The position numbers and the translations under genes were made by a program. From Pseudomonas sp. Bc-h (GTDB lineage Bacteria > Pseudomonadota > Gammaproteobacteria > Pseudomonadales > Pseudomonadaceae): a DNA stretch of 64,000 bases. Shown piece by piece: positions 26,614-36,447 of the stretch. The notes below the pieces were generated by a model. That model was not told where the DNA came from and ran no database searches. It worked only from the letters and a program-made list of their open reading frames with translations. Numbering within the stretch: position 1 is the first letter of the stretch; the number at the start of each line of letters is the position of its first letter. The stretch lies in assembly GCF_002080045.1 (NCBI RefSeq), contig NZ_MUIN01000006.1:207387-271386 (forward strand), written 5' to 3'.

Positions 26614-27510
26614 ATGCCCGCTCTCGACCACCCGATGATCGACCGCTTCCTCGACGCCCTTTGGCTGGAGAAAGGGTTGGCTGATAACACCCGTGATGCC
26701 TACCGCAGCGATCTGGCATTGTTCAACGGCTGGTTGCAGGAGCGGGGTATTGACCTGATGAGCGTCGGCCGCGGGGCGATATTCGATCACCTGGCGTGGC
26801 GTGTGGATAACGGCTACAAAGCCCGGTCCAGTGCGCGCTTCCTTTCTGGCGTGCGTGGTTTTTATCGTTACCTGTTGCGGGAAAAGCTGATCCCGGTCGA
26901 TCCCACGTTGCAGGTCGACATGCCGCAGTTGGGCAAGCCGCTACCTAAATCCCTATCGGAAGCGGACGTGGAGGCATTGCTCGCCGCCCCCGACTTGAGC
27001 GAGGCCATCGGTCAGCGGGACCGCGCCATGCTTGAAGTGCTTTACGCCTGCGGCCTGCGAGTTACCGAACTGGTCAGTCTCACGCTGGAGCAGGTGAATC
27101 TGCGTCAGGGCGTGTTGCGGATCATGGGTAAAGGCAGCAAAGAGCGGCTGGTGCCCATGGGGGAGGAGGCCATCGTCTGGGTTGAGCGCTACGTGCGGGA
27201 TGCGCGTCAGGAAATACTTGGCGGCCGCCCGAGCGATGTGCTGTTCCCAAGCCTGCGTGGCGAACAGATGACCCGCCAGACGTTCTGGCACCGCATAAAG
27301 CTTCAAGCCAAGGTTGCAGGGATCGGCAAATCCCTGTCGCCGCACACCCTGAGGCATGCTTTCGCCACTCATCTGCTCAACCATGGCGCCGATCTGCGGG
27401 TGGTGCAAATGCTGCTGGGCCACAGCGATCTGTCCACTACCCAGATCTATACCCACGTCGCTCGCGCCCGGTTGCAGGATCTGCACGCCAAGCACCATCC
27501 GCGCGGATAA
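26614..27510 (+). CDS. xerD: Site-specific tyrosine recombinase XerD
   Basis: A 298-residue recombinase that resolves chromosome dimers at dif together with XerC and FtsK. The N-terminal SAM-like domain spans about 1-95. The catalytic set is complete: Arg149 (GLRVTEL), Lys173, His244 and Arg247 (HTLRHAFATHLL), His270 (LGHSDLSTT) and nucleophile Tyr279. Its housekeeping position and XerD-type sequence distinguish it from an island integrase. It sits upstream of dsbC, a classical arrangement. Confidence 0.97.
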   Translation: MPALDHPMIDRFLDALWLEKGLADNTRDAYRSDLALFNGWLQERGIDLMSVGRGAIFDHLAWRVDNGYKARSSARFLSGVRGFYRYLLREKLIPVDPTLQVDMPQLGKPLPKSLSEADVEALLAAPDLSEAIGQRDRAMLEVLYACGLRVTELVSLTLEQVNLRQGVLRIMGKGSKERLVPMGEEAIVWVERYVRDARQEILGGRPSDVLFPSLRGEQMTRQTFWHRIKLQAKVAGIGKSLSPHTLRHAFATHLLNHGADLRVVQMLLGHSDLSTTQIYTHVARARLQDLHAKHHPRG

Positions 27511-27677
27511 AAAGCATCGGTAATTTACGACGTGTCTTACATCAGTCGGCGTCGGTGTTGCGGGCCTTATGTGATAGGCTTTGCCGGTTTCGCAGATTGG
27601 AGCTTCGAAAACTCCCCGGTACGCCAGCGTCCGCCGTTTTCAATCCAGCCCGTCTGCCCACCGCTCGAGGAGTTTTC

Positions 27678-28418
27678 ATGCGCGTGACTCGTATTATCGG
27701 TGCTGCCGTTGTAGCGCTGGCCAGCACTTTCAGCCTGTTCGCCCACGCCGACGAGGCGTCTGACAAGGCTATCCGCAAGACCCTTGAATCGCTGAACCTG
27801 GAGATTCCCGTCGAAAGCATTTCCAGCAGCCCGCTCAATGGCCTGTACGAAGTCAACCTGAAGGGCGGCCGCGTACTCTACGCCAGCGCCGACGGCCAGT
27901 TCGTGATGCAGGGCAATCTGTACCAGATCCAGGGCGGCAAACCGGTCAACCTGACCGAGAAGGTCGAGCGTCAGGCGATCTCCAAGACCATCAATGGTAT
28001 CCCGACTGCAGAGATGGTCGTGTATCCGGCCGTTGGCGAGACCAAGTCCCACATTACCGTTTTCACCGACACCACTTGCCCGTACTGCCACAAACTGCAC
28101 GGCGAAGTGCCTGAGCTGAACAAGCGCGGCATCGAAGTGCGTTATGTCGCGTTCCCGCGTCAGGGCCTGGGCTCGCCAGGTGACGAACAACTGCAGGCCG
28201 TGTGGTGCTCCAAGGATCGCCGCGGGGCGATGGACCGCATGGTCGATGGCAAGAATATTCAGGCGCCAAAATGCGATAACCCGGTCACCAGACAGTTCGA
28301 GATCGGTCAGTCCATCGGTGTGAACGGCACACCGGCCATCGTTCTGGCAGACGGTCAGGTGATTCCGGGCTACCAGCCGGCACCGCAAGTCGCCAAACTG
28401 GCACTCAGCGCCAAGTAA
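27678..28418 (+). CDS. dsbC: Periplasmic thiol:disulfide isomerase DsbC
   Basis: A 246-residue disulfide isomerase. ATG 27678 follows GAGGAG and gives a signal peptide ending near FAHA (about residue 24). The N-terminal dimerisation domain is followed by a thioredoxin fold with the CPYC site (Cys134, Cys137). A second Cys pair (VWCSKD, PKCDNP) and the cis-Pro loop GVNGTPAIV are in place. DsbD would keep it reduced; no dsbD is in view. Confidence 0.97.
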   Translation: MRVTRIIGAAVVALASTFSLFAHADEASDKAIRKTLESLNLEIPVESISSSPLNGLYEVNLKGGRVLYASADGQFVMQGNLYQIQGGKPVNLTEKVERQAISKTINGIPTAEMVVYPAVGETKSHITVFTDTTCPYCHKLHGEVPELNKRGIEVRYVAFPRQGLGSPGDEQLQAVWCSKDRRGAMDRMVDGKNIQAPKCDNPVTRQFEIGQSIGVNGTPAIVLADGQVIPGYQPAPQVAKLALSAK

Positions 28419-28453
28419 TCAACAGCGAGCCGCAATTCACTGCGGTTGTTTTC

Positions 28454-28480
28454 ACGGCCGGCCTCGCGTCGGCCGTTTTA
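28454..28480 (+). terminator. Hairpin between dsbC and hom, terminator- or attenuator-like
   Basis: A 7-bp stem ACGGCCG/CGGCCGT followed by TTTAT, ending just before the GGGGAG ribosome site of hom. It may end dsbC transcription or reduce read-through into hom. Confidence 0.6.
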
Positions 28481-28493
28481 TGGGGAGTTCATA

Positions 28494-29798
28494 GTGAAAC
28501 CGGTCAAAGTAGGCATCTGTGGGCTGGGTACTGTCGGTGGCGGTACCTTCAATGTGCTAAAGCGTAATGCCGAAGAAATTGCCCGCCGTGCCGGGCGTGG
28601 AATCGAAGTCGCGCAAATTGCCGTGCGTACGCCAAACCCCAATTGCCAGATTACCGGTACCCCGACCACGACCGACGTTTTCGACGTGGCGACCAACCCT
28701 GAAATCGAGATCGTCATCGAGTTGATCGGTGGCTACACCATCGCCCGCGAGCTGGTGCTCAAGGCCATCGAGAACGGCAAGCACGTCGTCACCGCCAACA
28801 AGGCGCTGATCGCTGTTCACGGTAACGAAATCTTCGCCAAGGCCCGTGAGAAGGGCGTGATCGTCGCATTCGAAGCCGCAGTCGCTGGCGGCATCCCGGT
28901 GATCAAGGCGATCCGTGAGGGCTTGTCGGCCAACCGCATCAACTGGGTCGCCGGCATCATCAACGGTACCGGCAACTTCATCCTGACCGAAATGCGCGAG
29001 AAGGGCCGTACCTTCCCGGACGTTCTGGCCGAAGCCCAGGCGCTGGGTTATGCCGAAGCCGATCCGACCTTCGACGTCGAAGGCATCGACGCAGCCCACA
29101 AGCTGACCATCCTTGCCTCGATTGCGTTCGGAATTCCACTGCAGTTCGACAAGGCCTACACCGAAGGCATCACCAAGCTGACCACCGCTGACGTGAATTA
29201 CGCCGAAGCACTGGGCTATCGCATCAAGCATCTGGGCGTCGCTCGCAGCACGCCATCGGGCATCGAGTTGCGTGTGCACCCGACCCTGATCCCGGCCGAT
29301 CGCCTGATCGCCAACGTCAACGGTGTGATGAACGCTGTGATGGTCAATGGTGACGCTGCTGGCTCGACCCTGTTCTACGGCGCCGGTGCTGGCATGGAGC
29401 CAACCGCTTCGTCCGTCGTCGCCGATCTGGTCGACGTGGTGCGTGCCCTGACCACCGACCCGGAGAACCGTGTGCCGCACCTGGCCTTCCAGCCGGATTC
29501 GTTGTCGGCCCACCCGATCCTGCCGATCGAAGCCTGTGAAAGCGCCTACTACCTGCGCATTCAGGCCAAGGATCACCCGGGTGTTCTGGCCCAAGTCGCC
29601 AGCATCCTGTCCGAGCGCGGCATCAACATCGAATCGATCATGCAGAAAGAAGTCGAAGAGCAGGACGGTCTGGTGCCGATGATCCTGCTGACCCATCGCG
29701 TGGTCGAGCAACGCATGAATGATGCCATCCAGGCTCTGGAAGCGTTGCAGGACGTGGCTGGCCCGGTTGTTCGCATCCGCGTTGAGCACCTTAACTAA
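28494..29798 (+). CDS. hom: Homoserine dehydrogenase
   Basis: A 434-residue enzyme that reduces aspartate semialdehyde to homoserine. N-terminal NAD(P) motif GICGLGTVGGGTF, catalytic region with GTGNFILTEM and a lysine-containing YAEADPTFDVEGIDAAHKL; C-terminal ACT domain (about 350-430) for threonine feedback. The GTG at 28494 is chosen because GGGGAG lies six bases upstream and the protein then begins KPVKVGICG. thrC follows in the same direction. Confidence 0.97.
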   Translation: MKPVKVGICGLGTVGGGTFNVLKRNAEEIARRAGRGIEVAQIAVRTPNPNCQITGTPTTTDVFDVATNPEIEIVIELIGGYTIARELVLKAIENGKHVVTANKALIAVHGNEIFAKAREKGVIVAFEAAVAGGIPVIKAIREGLSANRINWVAGIINGTGNFILTEMREKGRTFPDVLAEAQALGYAEADPTFDVEGIDAAHKLTILASIAFGIPLQFDKAYTEGITKLTTADVNYAEALGYRIKHLGVARSTPSGIELRVHPTLIPADRLIANVNGVMNAVMVNGDAAGSTLFYGAGAGMEPTASSVVADLVDVVRALTTDPENRVPHLAFQPDSLSAHPILPIEACESAYYLRIQAKDHPGVLAQVASILSERGINIESIMQKEVEEQDGLVPMILLTHRVVEQRMNDAIQALEALQDVAGPVVRIRVEHLN

Positions 29799-29807
29799 AT
29801 TGAGGCA

Positions 29808-29933
29808 GCGGCAAGCTTCAAGCTACAAGCCGCTCGCAAAATCACACAGCAGCGAGCTTCACGCGGCGGGCGTCAGGTAAAGGTGGGTTAGCTTTACCGG
29901 TAGCTTGCAGACTGAGGCTTGCAGCTCAAACCG
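29808..29933. repeat. Repetitive AGCTTCAAGCTACAAGC-type sequence between hom and thrC
   Basis: An imperfect palindrome GCGGCAAGCTTCAAGCTA...AAGCCGC (29808-29833) and a later TAGCTTGCAG...GGCTTGCAGCT stretch (29901-29926). This resembles short interspersed Pseudomonas repeats; the gap carries no gene. Confidence 0.6.
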
Positions 29934-29946
29934 AAGGTTTGAAGAC

Positions 29947-31356
29947 ATGCGCTATATCAGTACCCGTGGCCAGGCACCGGCCCTGAATTTCGAAGACGTG
30001 CTGCTTGCAGGCCTCGCCAGCGATGGCGGCTTGTACGTGCCTGAAAACCTGCCACGTTTCACTCAGGAAGAGATCGCTTCCTGGGCAGGTCTGCCATACC
30101 ACGAACTCGCATTCCGCGTGATGCGTCCGTTCGTTACCGGCAGCATTCCGGACGCCGATTTCAAGAAGATCCTTGAAGAAACCTATGGTGTGTTCGCCCA
30201 CAGCGCAGTGGCGCCGCTGCGCCAGCTCAATGGCAATGAATGGGTGATGGAGCTGTTTCACGGCCCGACCCTGGCCTTCAAGGATTTCGCTCTGCAACTG
30301 CTGGGTCGGTTGCTGGATTACGTGCTGGAAAAACGCGGTGAGCGCGTGGTCATCATCGGTGCGACTTCTGGTGATACCGGCTCGGCTGCGATTGAAGGTT
30401 GCCGCCGTTGCGACAACGTCGACATCTTTATCCTGCACCCGAACAATCGTGTATCGGATGTTCAGCGCCGCCAGATGACAACTATCTTCGGCGACAACAT
30501 CCACAACATCGCCATCGAAGGCAACTTCGATGATTGCCAGGAAATGGTCAAGAATAGCTTCGCTGACCAGAGCTTCCTCAAAGGCACGCGACTGGTAGCG
30601 GTCAACTCGATCAACTGGGCGCGAATCATGGCCCAGATCGTCTACTACTTCCACGCGGCCCTGCAATTGGGCGGTCCTGCACGCTCGGTGGCGTTCTCGG
30701 TACCAACGGGCAACTTCGGTGACATCTTCGCCGGCTACCTGGCTCGCAACATGGGCCTGCCGATCAGCCAACTGATCGTCGCCACCAACCGCAACGACAT
30801 CCTGCACCGCTTCATGAGCGGCAATCAGTACGTCAAGGAAACCCTGCACGCGACCTTGTCGCCCTCCATGGACATTATGGTTTCGTCGAACTTCGAACGT
30901 CTGCTGTTCGACATGCACGGTCGCAACGGTTCCGCCATCGCGGCGTTGATGGACAGCTTCAAGCAGGGCGGTGGTTTCAGCGTCGAAGAGGACCGCTGGA
31001 CCGAAACCCGCAAATTGTTCGATTCGCTCGCGGTGAGCGATGAGCAGACCTGCGAAACCATCGCTGAAGTGTTCGCCAGCACCGGCGAGCTGCTGGATCC
31101 GCACACTGCCATCGGTGTGAAGGCCGCCCGTGATTGCCGTCGCAGCCTCGATACGCCGATGGTCATTCTGGGCACTGCGCATCCGGTCAAATTCCCGGAA
31201 GCTGTGCAAAAAGCTGGTGTAGGAAAAGCGCTTGAGCTGCCTGCACATTTGTCTGATTTGTTTGAGCGTGACGAGCGCTGCACCGTTCTGCCAAATGACC
31301 TCAAAGCCATGCAGGCCTTTGTCAGCCAGCATGGCAACCGTGGCAAACCGCTGTAA
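29947..31356 (+). CDS. thrC: Threonine synthase
   Basis: A 469-residue PLP enzyme that converts phosphohomoserine to threonine. It has the long bacterial/fungal form, with N-terminal MRYISTRG and LASDGGLYVPE, the PLP lysine Lys112 in LAFKDFALQLL, GATSGDTGSAA and the phosphate-binding PTGNFGDIFAGYLA. ATG 29947 is preferred to an upstream start 14 codons earlier that falls in repeat sequence. Confidence 0.97.
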   Translation: MRYISTRGQAPALNFEDVLLAGLASDGGLYVPENLPRFTQEEIASWAGLPYHELAFRVMRPFVTGSIPDADFKKILEETYGVFAHSAVAPLRQLNGNEWVMELFHGPTLAFKDFALQLLGRLLDYVLEKRGERVVIIGATSGDTGSAAIEGCRRCDNVDIFILHPNNRVSDVQRRQMTTIFGDNIHNIAIEGNFDDCQEMVKNSFADQSFLKGTRLVAVNSINWARIMAQIVYYFHAALQLGGPARSVAFSVPTGNFGDIFAGYLARNMGLPISQLIVATNRNDILHRFMSGNQYVKETLHATLSPSMDIMVSSNFERLLFDMHGRNGSAIAALMDSFKQGGGFSVEEDRWTETRKLFDSLAVSDEQTCETIAEVFASTGELLDPHTAIGVKAARDCRRSLDTPMVILGTAHPVKFPEAVQKAGVGKALELPAHLSDLFERDERCTVLPNDLKAMQAFVSQHGNRGKPL

Positions 31357-31380
31357 CGGTCTCGCCGTGTAACAACTTCA

Positions 31381-31411
31381 GGCCCGCTCTCCAGCGGGCC
31401 TTCTTGTTTTT
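31381..31411 (+). terminator. Rho-independent terminator after thrC
   Basis: Stem GGCCCGCT/AGCGGGCC with loop CTCC followed by TTCTTGTTTTT, 24 bases after the thrC stop. Confidence 0.9.
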
Positions 31412-31470
31412 GCGTGCCACACTTGCGAGGTATTTTGAATTTCGCGGATAACTCAGTGGCCGTAATACCA

Positions 31471-34400
31471 ATGACCATGCACGCTCAACGCGTACGCATC
31501 CAGACCAGAATTCTTCGATATGCGCTGTGTGCAGCACTGCTGCTGGTGTGTATCTGGAGCCGACCAGGCGAGGCAGCCGAGTCACTGCCGTTCGCCTTGA
31601 GCGCTCCGTTTCTCAGCCAGCAGCCGCTGGCACTCGATACGGCCGATCGTCAGTGGCTGGATGAGCACAAGGTGCTGCGGGTGGGCATTGCGATAGCCGA
31701 TTACGAACCCATCGACATCACCAGCGACCGCAATCGCTACCAGGGGCTGAGCGCCGACTATCTGAGCCTGATCAGTGCCAAACTCGGGATTCCCGTGAGG
31801 GTCTCAGGCTTCGCCAAGCGTGAGCAGGGCGTGGCGGCCCTTCTAGCGGGTGAGATTGATCTTCTGACCAGTGCCAATGGCTATGAGCGTGGCGTGAAGG
31901 GGCTGGCGTTCACTCGTGACTACCTGCCGGATCGGGGCGTGGTGGTGGGGCGCGGTAACGATTTGAGTCTCTCGGCATCGCTGACAGGCAAGCGCGTTGC
32001 CTTGCTGGATGGCTACGCCGATGCCGATACTTTGCACCGCGTATACCCCGACAGTGACATCGTTCTGGCGCCCACGCTGTTCAGCGCGATGGAGGCGCTC
32101 GCGCAAGGCGATGTCGACGTGTTTATCGGCAACGAAGTCATTGTACGTTCCTACATCGCGCTGAAACCTTTTCTAGGGCTGCAGATCAAGTTCGACAGCC
32201 TTTTGCCCCCAACAGGATTTTCGTTCGGCCTGCGCAAGGATGATTCAAGGCTGATGTCATTGTTCAATCGGTCACTGGCGAGTCTCGACGAGTCCACGGA
32301 GCGGGAAATTCTGGGACGCTGGACCGTTGGGTTGGGCGCCGATGTGGCCAGCCAGCGTATTCACCTCAGCGCGGCCGAGCAGCAGTGGATTCGCAAGCAC
32401 TCCCGCGTCATCGTGGCCTCCACTCAGCAACCCCCCTATATCTTCAAAGACTCCAGCGAGCGCTGGATCGGTTTGAACATCGACGTGCTCAACCGTATTT
32501 CGCGTATGACGGGGCTCAAGTTCGTGCATCAGGTCATGCCTTCCACCCAGGCAGCGTTGGAGGCTCTGGCCGCAGGCTCGGCAGACATGAACACCACGCT
32601 TGCGGAGACCCCTGAGCGCAGGGCGTTGCTGGACTTCACCTACGCCTTCGGGGGAAATAGCTGGGTGTTCGTGGTCCGCTCGGATCACTCAACGCAGATC
32701 AGCCTGGCACAGATGGCGGGCAAGACGCTCGCATTACCTGCCCGACACGCGCTTCAGGAGTTCATCCAGGCCAACCACCCCGATATTCAGCTGCGCCTGG
32801 TACCGACCTACGATGATGCCCGCCAACTTGTTGAAACTGGTCAGGCCTACGCGACCATTCAGAATGAGGCGGGGGCCTGGCTGTACCCGCCGGGGCGGTT
32901 GAAAGTGGGGCGCAGCGTCGAGGGCAGATGGTCCCCGGATCGTTTTTCGGTGATCAAGACCGAGCCCGAGCTATTGAGCATTCTGAACAAGGCGCTCGAT
33001 GAGTTTCCGGTCGCCGAGATGCGCGCCATCCGGATGAAGTGGCTGGGGGCGGTTATTTCTCAACCGTCATTGTGGCAGCGCATTCCCAACTGGGTTTTCT
33101 GGGCGCTGGCCGTGGCGTTGCTGCTGGGACTGGTGTCCCTCACCTGGAGCAGCCGGCTCAAGTTTCAGATCCGCCAACGCTTGCGCGCCGAAGAGAAACT
33201 GAACGATCAGCTGGCTTTCCAGCGCGCGTTGCTCGACGGTATTCCCAACCCGATCTACGTTCGCGACCTCAACGGCAGGCTGATTTCCTGCAATCGCAGT
33301 TATGAAGAGAGTTTTGGCATCAGCTACGAGCAGATGAACGGTCGGCGTCTGATTGACGTGGATCTGATTCCCCGCCCCAGTGCCGAACAGATGCACGCCG
33401 ACTACATGACCTTGCTGGAAACCGAAGAGCCGGTGTTTGCCGACCGCAGCATGGTGCTCAACGGTCAGCACATTGATGCCTGGCAATGGACCGTACCGTT
33501 TTATCGCTCGGACGGTCAGTTGCAGGGACTGTTGGGCGGCTGGATCGACATCACCGAACGCAAGCGGCTCGAACGTGAATTGACGGTTGCCCAACAGCGG
33601 GCCGACCAGGCAAACAGGGCCAAGAGCACCTTTCTCGCCAACATGAGCCACGACATTCGAACGCCCATGGGCGCGATCATCGGGCTGCTTGAGCTGGAGC
33701 GCGAACGGGCCCGCCAGCGCGGTGAAGAACCGTCCGAAGGTCTGGAAGTCGCTCACCGGGCCGCTCGGGAGTTAGTGGAACTGATTGGTGAGGGGCTGGA
33801 TCTGGCAAAAATCGAGTCCGGCAAGCTGCAGCTGTCCACCGTGGCAACCCCGATAAGACCCTTCGTTGAGGATGTCCATCGGCTGTTTCTGGCGCGGGCG
33901 CAGGAAAAAGGCCTGTTATTGACCCTCGAAATCGCCCCTGAGGTCGAGCAGGCGTACTGGATTGACCCGCTGCGGCTGCGGCAAATCCTGCATAACCTGA
34001 TCGGCAATGCGCTCAAGTTCACCTCTGAAGGTTCGGTGTCGATCAAGGCCACGGGGCGGCATGCCGGTTCTGCCCAGACCGGATTGCGCATCGAGATCGC
34101 CGATACAGGAATCGGGATCAGCGCCGAGCAGCAAGCGCGTCTGTTTCAGCCGTTCAGTCAGGGAGACGAGCAGGTTACGGGCGAATATGGCAGCAGCGGT
34201 CTGGGCTTGAGTATCTGCAAACAACTGGTGGATCTGATGGGGGGCGAGGTTACGCTGGTCAGTGCCGAAGGGCAGGGAACTCGTATTGAAATCGAGCTGC
34301 CGTTGATCGCCGCTGAGAACGTTGACGAGTCTCCTCAGCCGCCTGATCGATTGCCGAGCGCCGAACGGCGTCTGCGTATTCTGGTAGCCGACGATCTGTC

Positions 34401-35103
34401 CGCCAACCGCCTGGTGCTTGTGGGGCAACTGGAACTGCTCGGGCATGAAGTCATTGCCGTCGATGGCGGCGAAGCGGCGTTGAGAGCGTGGCGCGATGGG
34501 CATTTTGATGCACTGATTACCGACTGCAACATGCCCGGAATGGACGGCTACGCGCTGACGCGAACCCTTCGCGCCATCGAAGAGCAAGAGCAGCGTCACC
34601 CCACCCCTGTGATCGGGTGCACCGCCAACGCCATGGAGGAGGAGCGGGTTCGCTGTGAAGCGGCCGGCATGGATGCGCTGCTGGTCAAGCCGGTTTCACT
34701 GCTACAGCTGGCCGACAAACTGGATGAGGTGGTACTGCCTGTTGATGCGGTGCAGGGACCCTTCGATATTCATGCTCTGCATCGCATGACGCAGGCCAAT
34801 GAAGTGCAGATCCAGCGCATGCTTGCCGAACTGTGGAAGAACCTGCGCCAGGAACGGGAAGCTCTTGGGCCTGCGATCACCGAGCGCAACTGGAAGGCGC
34901 TGGGCGCCAGCGTTCATCGACTTAAAGGCGTGGCGTGTCTGATCGACGCCTTACCTCTGGCCAAGGCGTGTGCGCAATTGAGTGGCGACGTTCATGAGCA
35001 GGACGTAGCCAGAGTCGATGAATCGTGGCGCGAGCTGGATAACGCAATTGATGAACTGGTCGAGGACATTGAGGAGCATTTGACCGAGCTGCCTGCACTT
35101 TAG
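31471..35103 (+). CDS. rocS1: BvgS/EvgS-like hybrid sensor kinase RocS1
   Basis: About 1,210 residues. An N-terminal signal or membrane segment precedes two periplasmic Venus-flytrap (SBP_bac_3) domains (about 45-280 and 295-530) and a membrane segment at about 541-560. Then come PAS (about 590-700), HisKA with His727 (NMSHDIRTPMG), HATPase, a receiver with Asp1018 (ITDCNMPGMDG) and an Hpt domain with His1149 (VHRLKG). With the next two genes it forms a Roc/Sad-type locus, which controls fimbriae and biofilm maturation in P. aeruginosa. The start is uncertain: ATG 31471 or 31477, or GTG 31414 upstream. Confidence 0.9.
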   Translation: MTMHAQRVRIQTRILRYALCAALLLVCIWSRPGEAAESLPFALSAPFLSQQPLALDTADRQWLDEHKVLRVGIAIADYEPIDITSDRNRYQGLSADYLSLISAKLGIPVRVSGFAKREQGVAALLAGEIDLLTSANGYERGVKGLAFTRDYLPDRGVVVGRGNDLSLSASLTGKRVALLDGYADADTLHRVYPDSDIVLAPTLFSAMEALAQGDVDVFIGNEVIVRSYIALKPFLGLQIKFDSLLPPTGFSFGLRKDDSRLMSLFNRSLASLDESTEREILGRWTVGLGADVASQRIHLSAAEQQWIRKHSRVIVASTQQPPYIFKDSSERWIGLNIDVLNRISRMTGLKFVHQVMPSTQAALEALAAGSADMNTTLAETPERRALLDFTYAFGGNSWVFVVRSDHSTQISLAQMAGKTLALPARHALQEFIQANHPDIQLRLVPTYDDARQLVETGQAYATIQNEAGAWLYPPGRLKVGRSVEGRWSPDRFSVIKTEPELLSILNKALDEFPVAEMRAIRMKWLGAVISQPSLWQRIPNWVFWALAVALLLGLVSLTWSSRLKFQIRQRLRAEEKLNDQLAFQRALLDGIPNPIYVRDLNGRLISCNRSYEESFGISYEQMNGRRLIDVDLIPRPSAEQMHADYMTLLETEEPVFADRSMVLNGQHIDAWQWTVPFYRSDGQLQGLLGGWIDITERKRLERELTVAQQRADQANRAKSTFLANMSHDIRTPMGAIIGLLELERERARQRGEEPSEGLEVAHRAARELVELIGEGLDLAKIESGKLQLSTVATPIRPFVEDVHRLFLARAQEKGLLLTLEIAPEVEQAYWIDPLRLRQILHNLIGNALKFTSEGSVSIKATGRHAGSAQTGLRIEIADTGIGISAEQQARLFQPFSQGDEQVTGEYGSSGLGLSICKQLVDLMGGEVTLVSAEGQGTRIEIELPLIAAENVDESPQPPDRLPSAERRLRILVADDLSANRLVLVGQLELLGHEVIAVDGGEAALRAWRDGHFDALITDCNMPGMDGYALTRTLRAIEEQEQRHPTPVIGCTANAMEEERVRCEAAGMDALLVKPVSLLQLADKLDEVVLPVDAVQGPFDIHALHRMTQANEVQIQRMLAELWKNLRQEREALGPAITERNWKALGASVHRLKGVACLIDALPLAKACAQLSGDVHEQDVARVDESWRELDNAIDELVEDIEEHLTELPAL

Positions 35104-35114
35104 GACGTGTCCTA
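35101..35114. promoter_or_regulatory. Palindrome upstream of rocR
   Basis: TAGGACGTGTCCTA, a perfect 14-base palindrome apart from the central GT, starts at the rocS1 stop codon about 80 bases before rocR. Its core GGACGYGTCC recurs upstream of rocA1 at 37101-37110. Confidence 0.5.
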
Positions 35115-35190
35115 TGGGGTGCAGTTTGCAAGATCTTTAGAGTGCAGATTCCGTAGCCGAAACAGGCTTCGTTTGCAGAGGGTCCCGCTC

Positions 35191-36447
35191 GTGCGTTCGC
35201 TCAAGGTTCTGATACTCGAAGACAATCCTTTCCAGATGATGGCGCTGCATCAGATGCTCAACGCCAATCAGGTGTTCGACGTTCTCACGGCGGACAACGT
35301 CGAGGCGGCGATGGGGTCGCTCGATCGTCGAGGTCCGGTCGACGTCGCCATTTGTGACCTGCAAATGGACGGTCGCGACGGCCTGTCGCTGATCGGACAC
35401 CTGGCAGCCACCGGCCTTGCCCGATCCGTGATTATCCTCAGCAGCGCTGAACAGTCGGTGCTCGACGGTGCTGCACAACTGGCGCGCCAGCAGGGCATTG
35501 ATGTGCTGGGTGTCATGCGCAAGCCCGCGTCGGTTGCCGCTATTGGTGCATTGCTGAGCAAATGGCTGCGGATCAAATCCGGAACGGCAGATGAGCCTGA
35601 GCCGTCGAGTGATGCCGATCCGAAAAAACTCGCGCCTCTCGACGCCGATCGGGATTACTCCTCCCAGTGGATCGCGCATTTTCAGCCCAAGGTCGGGCTG
35701 GATGGCGAACTGGCTGGCGTGGAGTTGCTGGCCCGATGGGAACATCCAGAGCATGGTTTGCTGATGCCGGGCCGCTTTTTGCCTCTGGTGGAGCAAGCCG
35801 GGCAAATGGCAGCACTGACCTGGCACATGCTAGAGATGGCACTCAACCTGTCTTATCAACAGCTGGTGTCGCGCGGGCGTGCACTACCGGTGGCGGTGAA
35901 CATCCCGCCCGTGATGCTCGATGAACCTGATTTCGTGCCGCGTTTGTTGGTCTTGCTTGAGCGTTTTCCCGTGCGACCACAAATGCTGACCCTGGAAGTG
36001 GTCGAGCAATCGGCGCGGCAGATGGCCGTTGTGCAGTTCGAAAACCTGCTGAGGCTGCGTATGGCAGGCTGCCGGTTATCCGTCGATGATTTCGGTACTG
36101 GCGCGTCGAACATTCAGAGGCTGCTTGAGCTGCCTTTCAGCGAGTTGAAAATACCGGCGGAATTCGTGCGCGGCCTCGCCGACGACAGACGCAAAACCGC
36201 TGTGGTAGGCGGGGCGTTGTTCATGGCGCAGAAAATGGCGCTGGATGTGGTGGTCGAAGGCGTTGAAACCATCGACGACTTCGAGGCCTTGCAGATGTTG
36301 GGAAGTCCGGTAATTCAGGGCTATTTCATTGCCAGGCCCATGGCCGAAGCGGACTTGTTGAAGTGGCTTCACACGCTGGAGCATTACCCTGAGCGTGTAT
36401 TGCCCCTGGAGTCGATCAGACCAGACCATGCTCCTGCAGGTATATGA
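35191..36447 (+). CDS. rocR: Receiver-EAL cyclic-di-GMP phosphodiesterase RocR
   Basis: About 418 residues. Receiver domain with Asp56 (AICDLQMDGRDG), then an EAL domain with Glu178 in GVELLARW, the Asn of AVNIPP, Asp299-Asp300 of DDFGTG, Lys of ELKIP, Glu in VEGVET and IQGYFIARPM. All EAL metal and catalytic positions I can check are kept, so active hydrolysis of c-di-GMP is likely. In P. aeruginosa RocR opposes RocA1 output. GTG 35191 is chosen for AGAGGG upstream and the receiver-like start; a frame to 35107 exists. Its 3' end overlaps convergent rocA1 by 32 bases. Confidence 0.92.
   Translation: MRSLKVLILEDNPFQMMALHQMLNANQVFDVLTADNVEAAMGSLDRRGPVDVAICDLQMDGRDGLSLIGHLAATGLARSVIILSSAEQSVLDGAAQLARQQGIDVLGVMRKPASVAAIGALLSKWLRIKSGTADEPEPSSDADPKKLAPLDADRDYSSQWIAHFQPKVGLDGELAGVELLARWEHPEHGLLMPGRFLPLVEQAGQMAALTWHMLEMALNLSYQQLVSRGRALPVAVNIPPVMLDEPDFVPRLLVLLERFPVRPQMLTLEVVEQSARQMAVVQFENLLRLRMAGCRLSVDDFGTGASNIQRLLELPFSELKIPAEFVRGLADDRRKTAVVGGALFMAQKMALDVVVEGVETIDDFEALQMLGSPVIQGYFIARPMAEADLLKWLHTLEHYPERVLPLESIRPDHAPAGI

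Noticed and set aside
26614..27510. XerD as an island integrase
   Set aside because: All features and the dsbC-hom neighbourhood match the housekeeping recombinase; no island boundaries are nearby.
29926..31332. 468-codon ORF antisense to thrC
   Set aside because: Shadow frame; the sense strand encodes a canonical threonine synthase.
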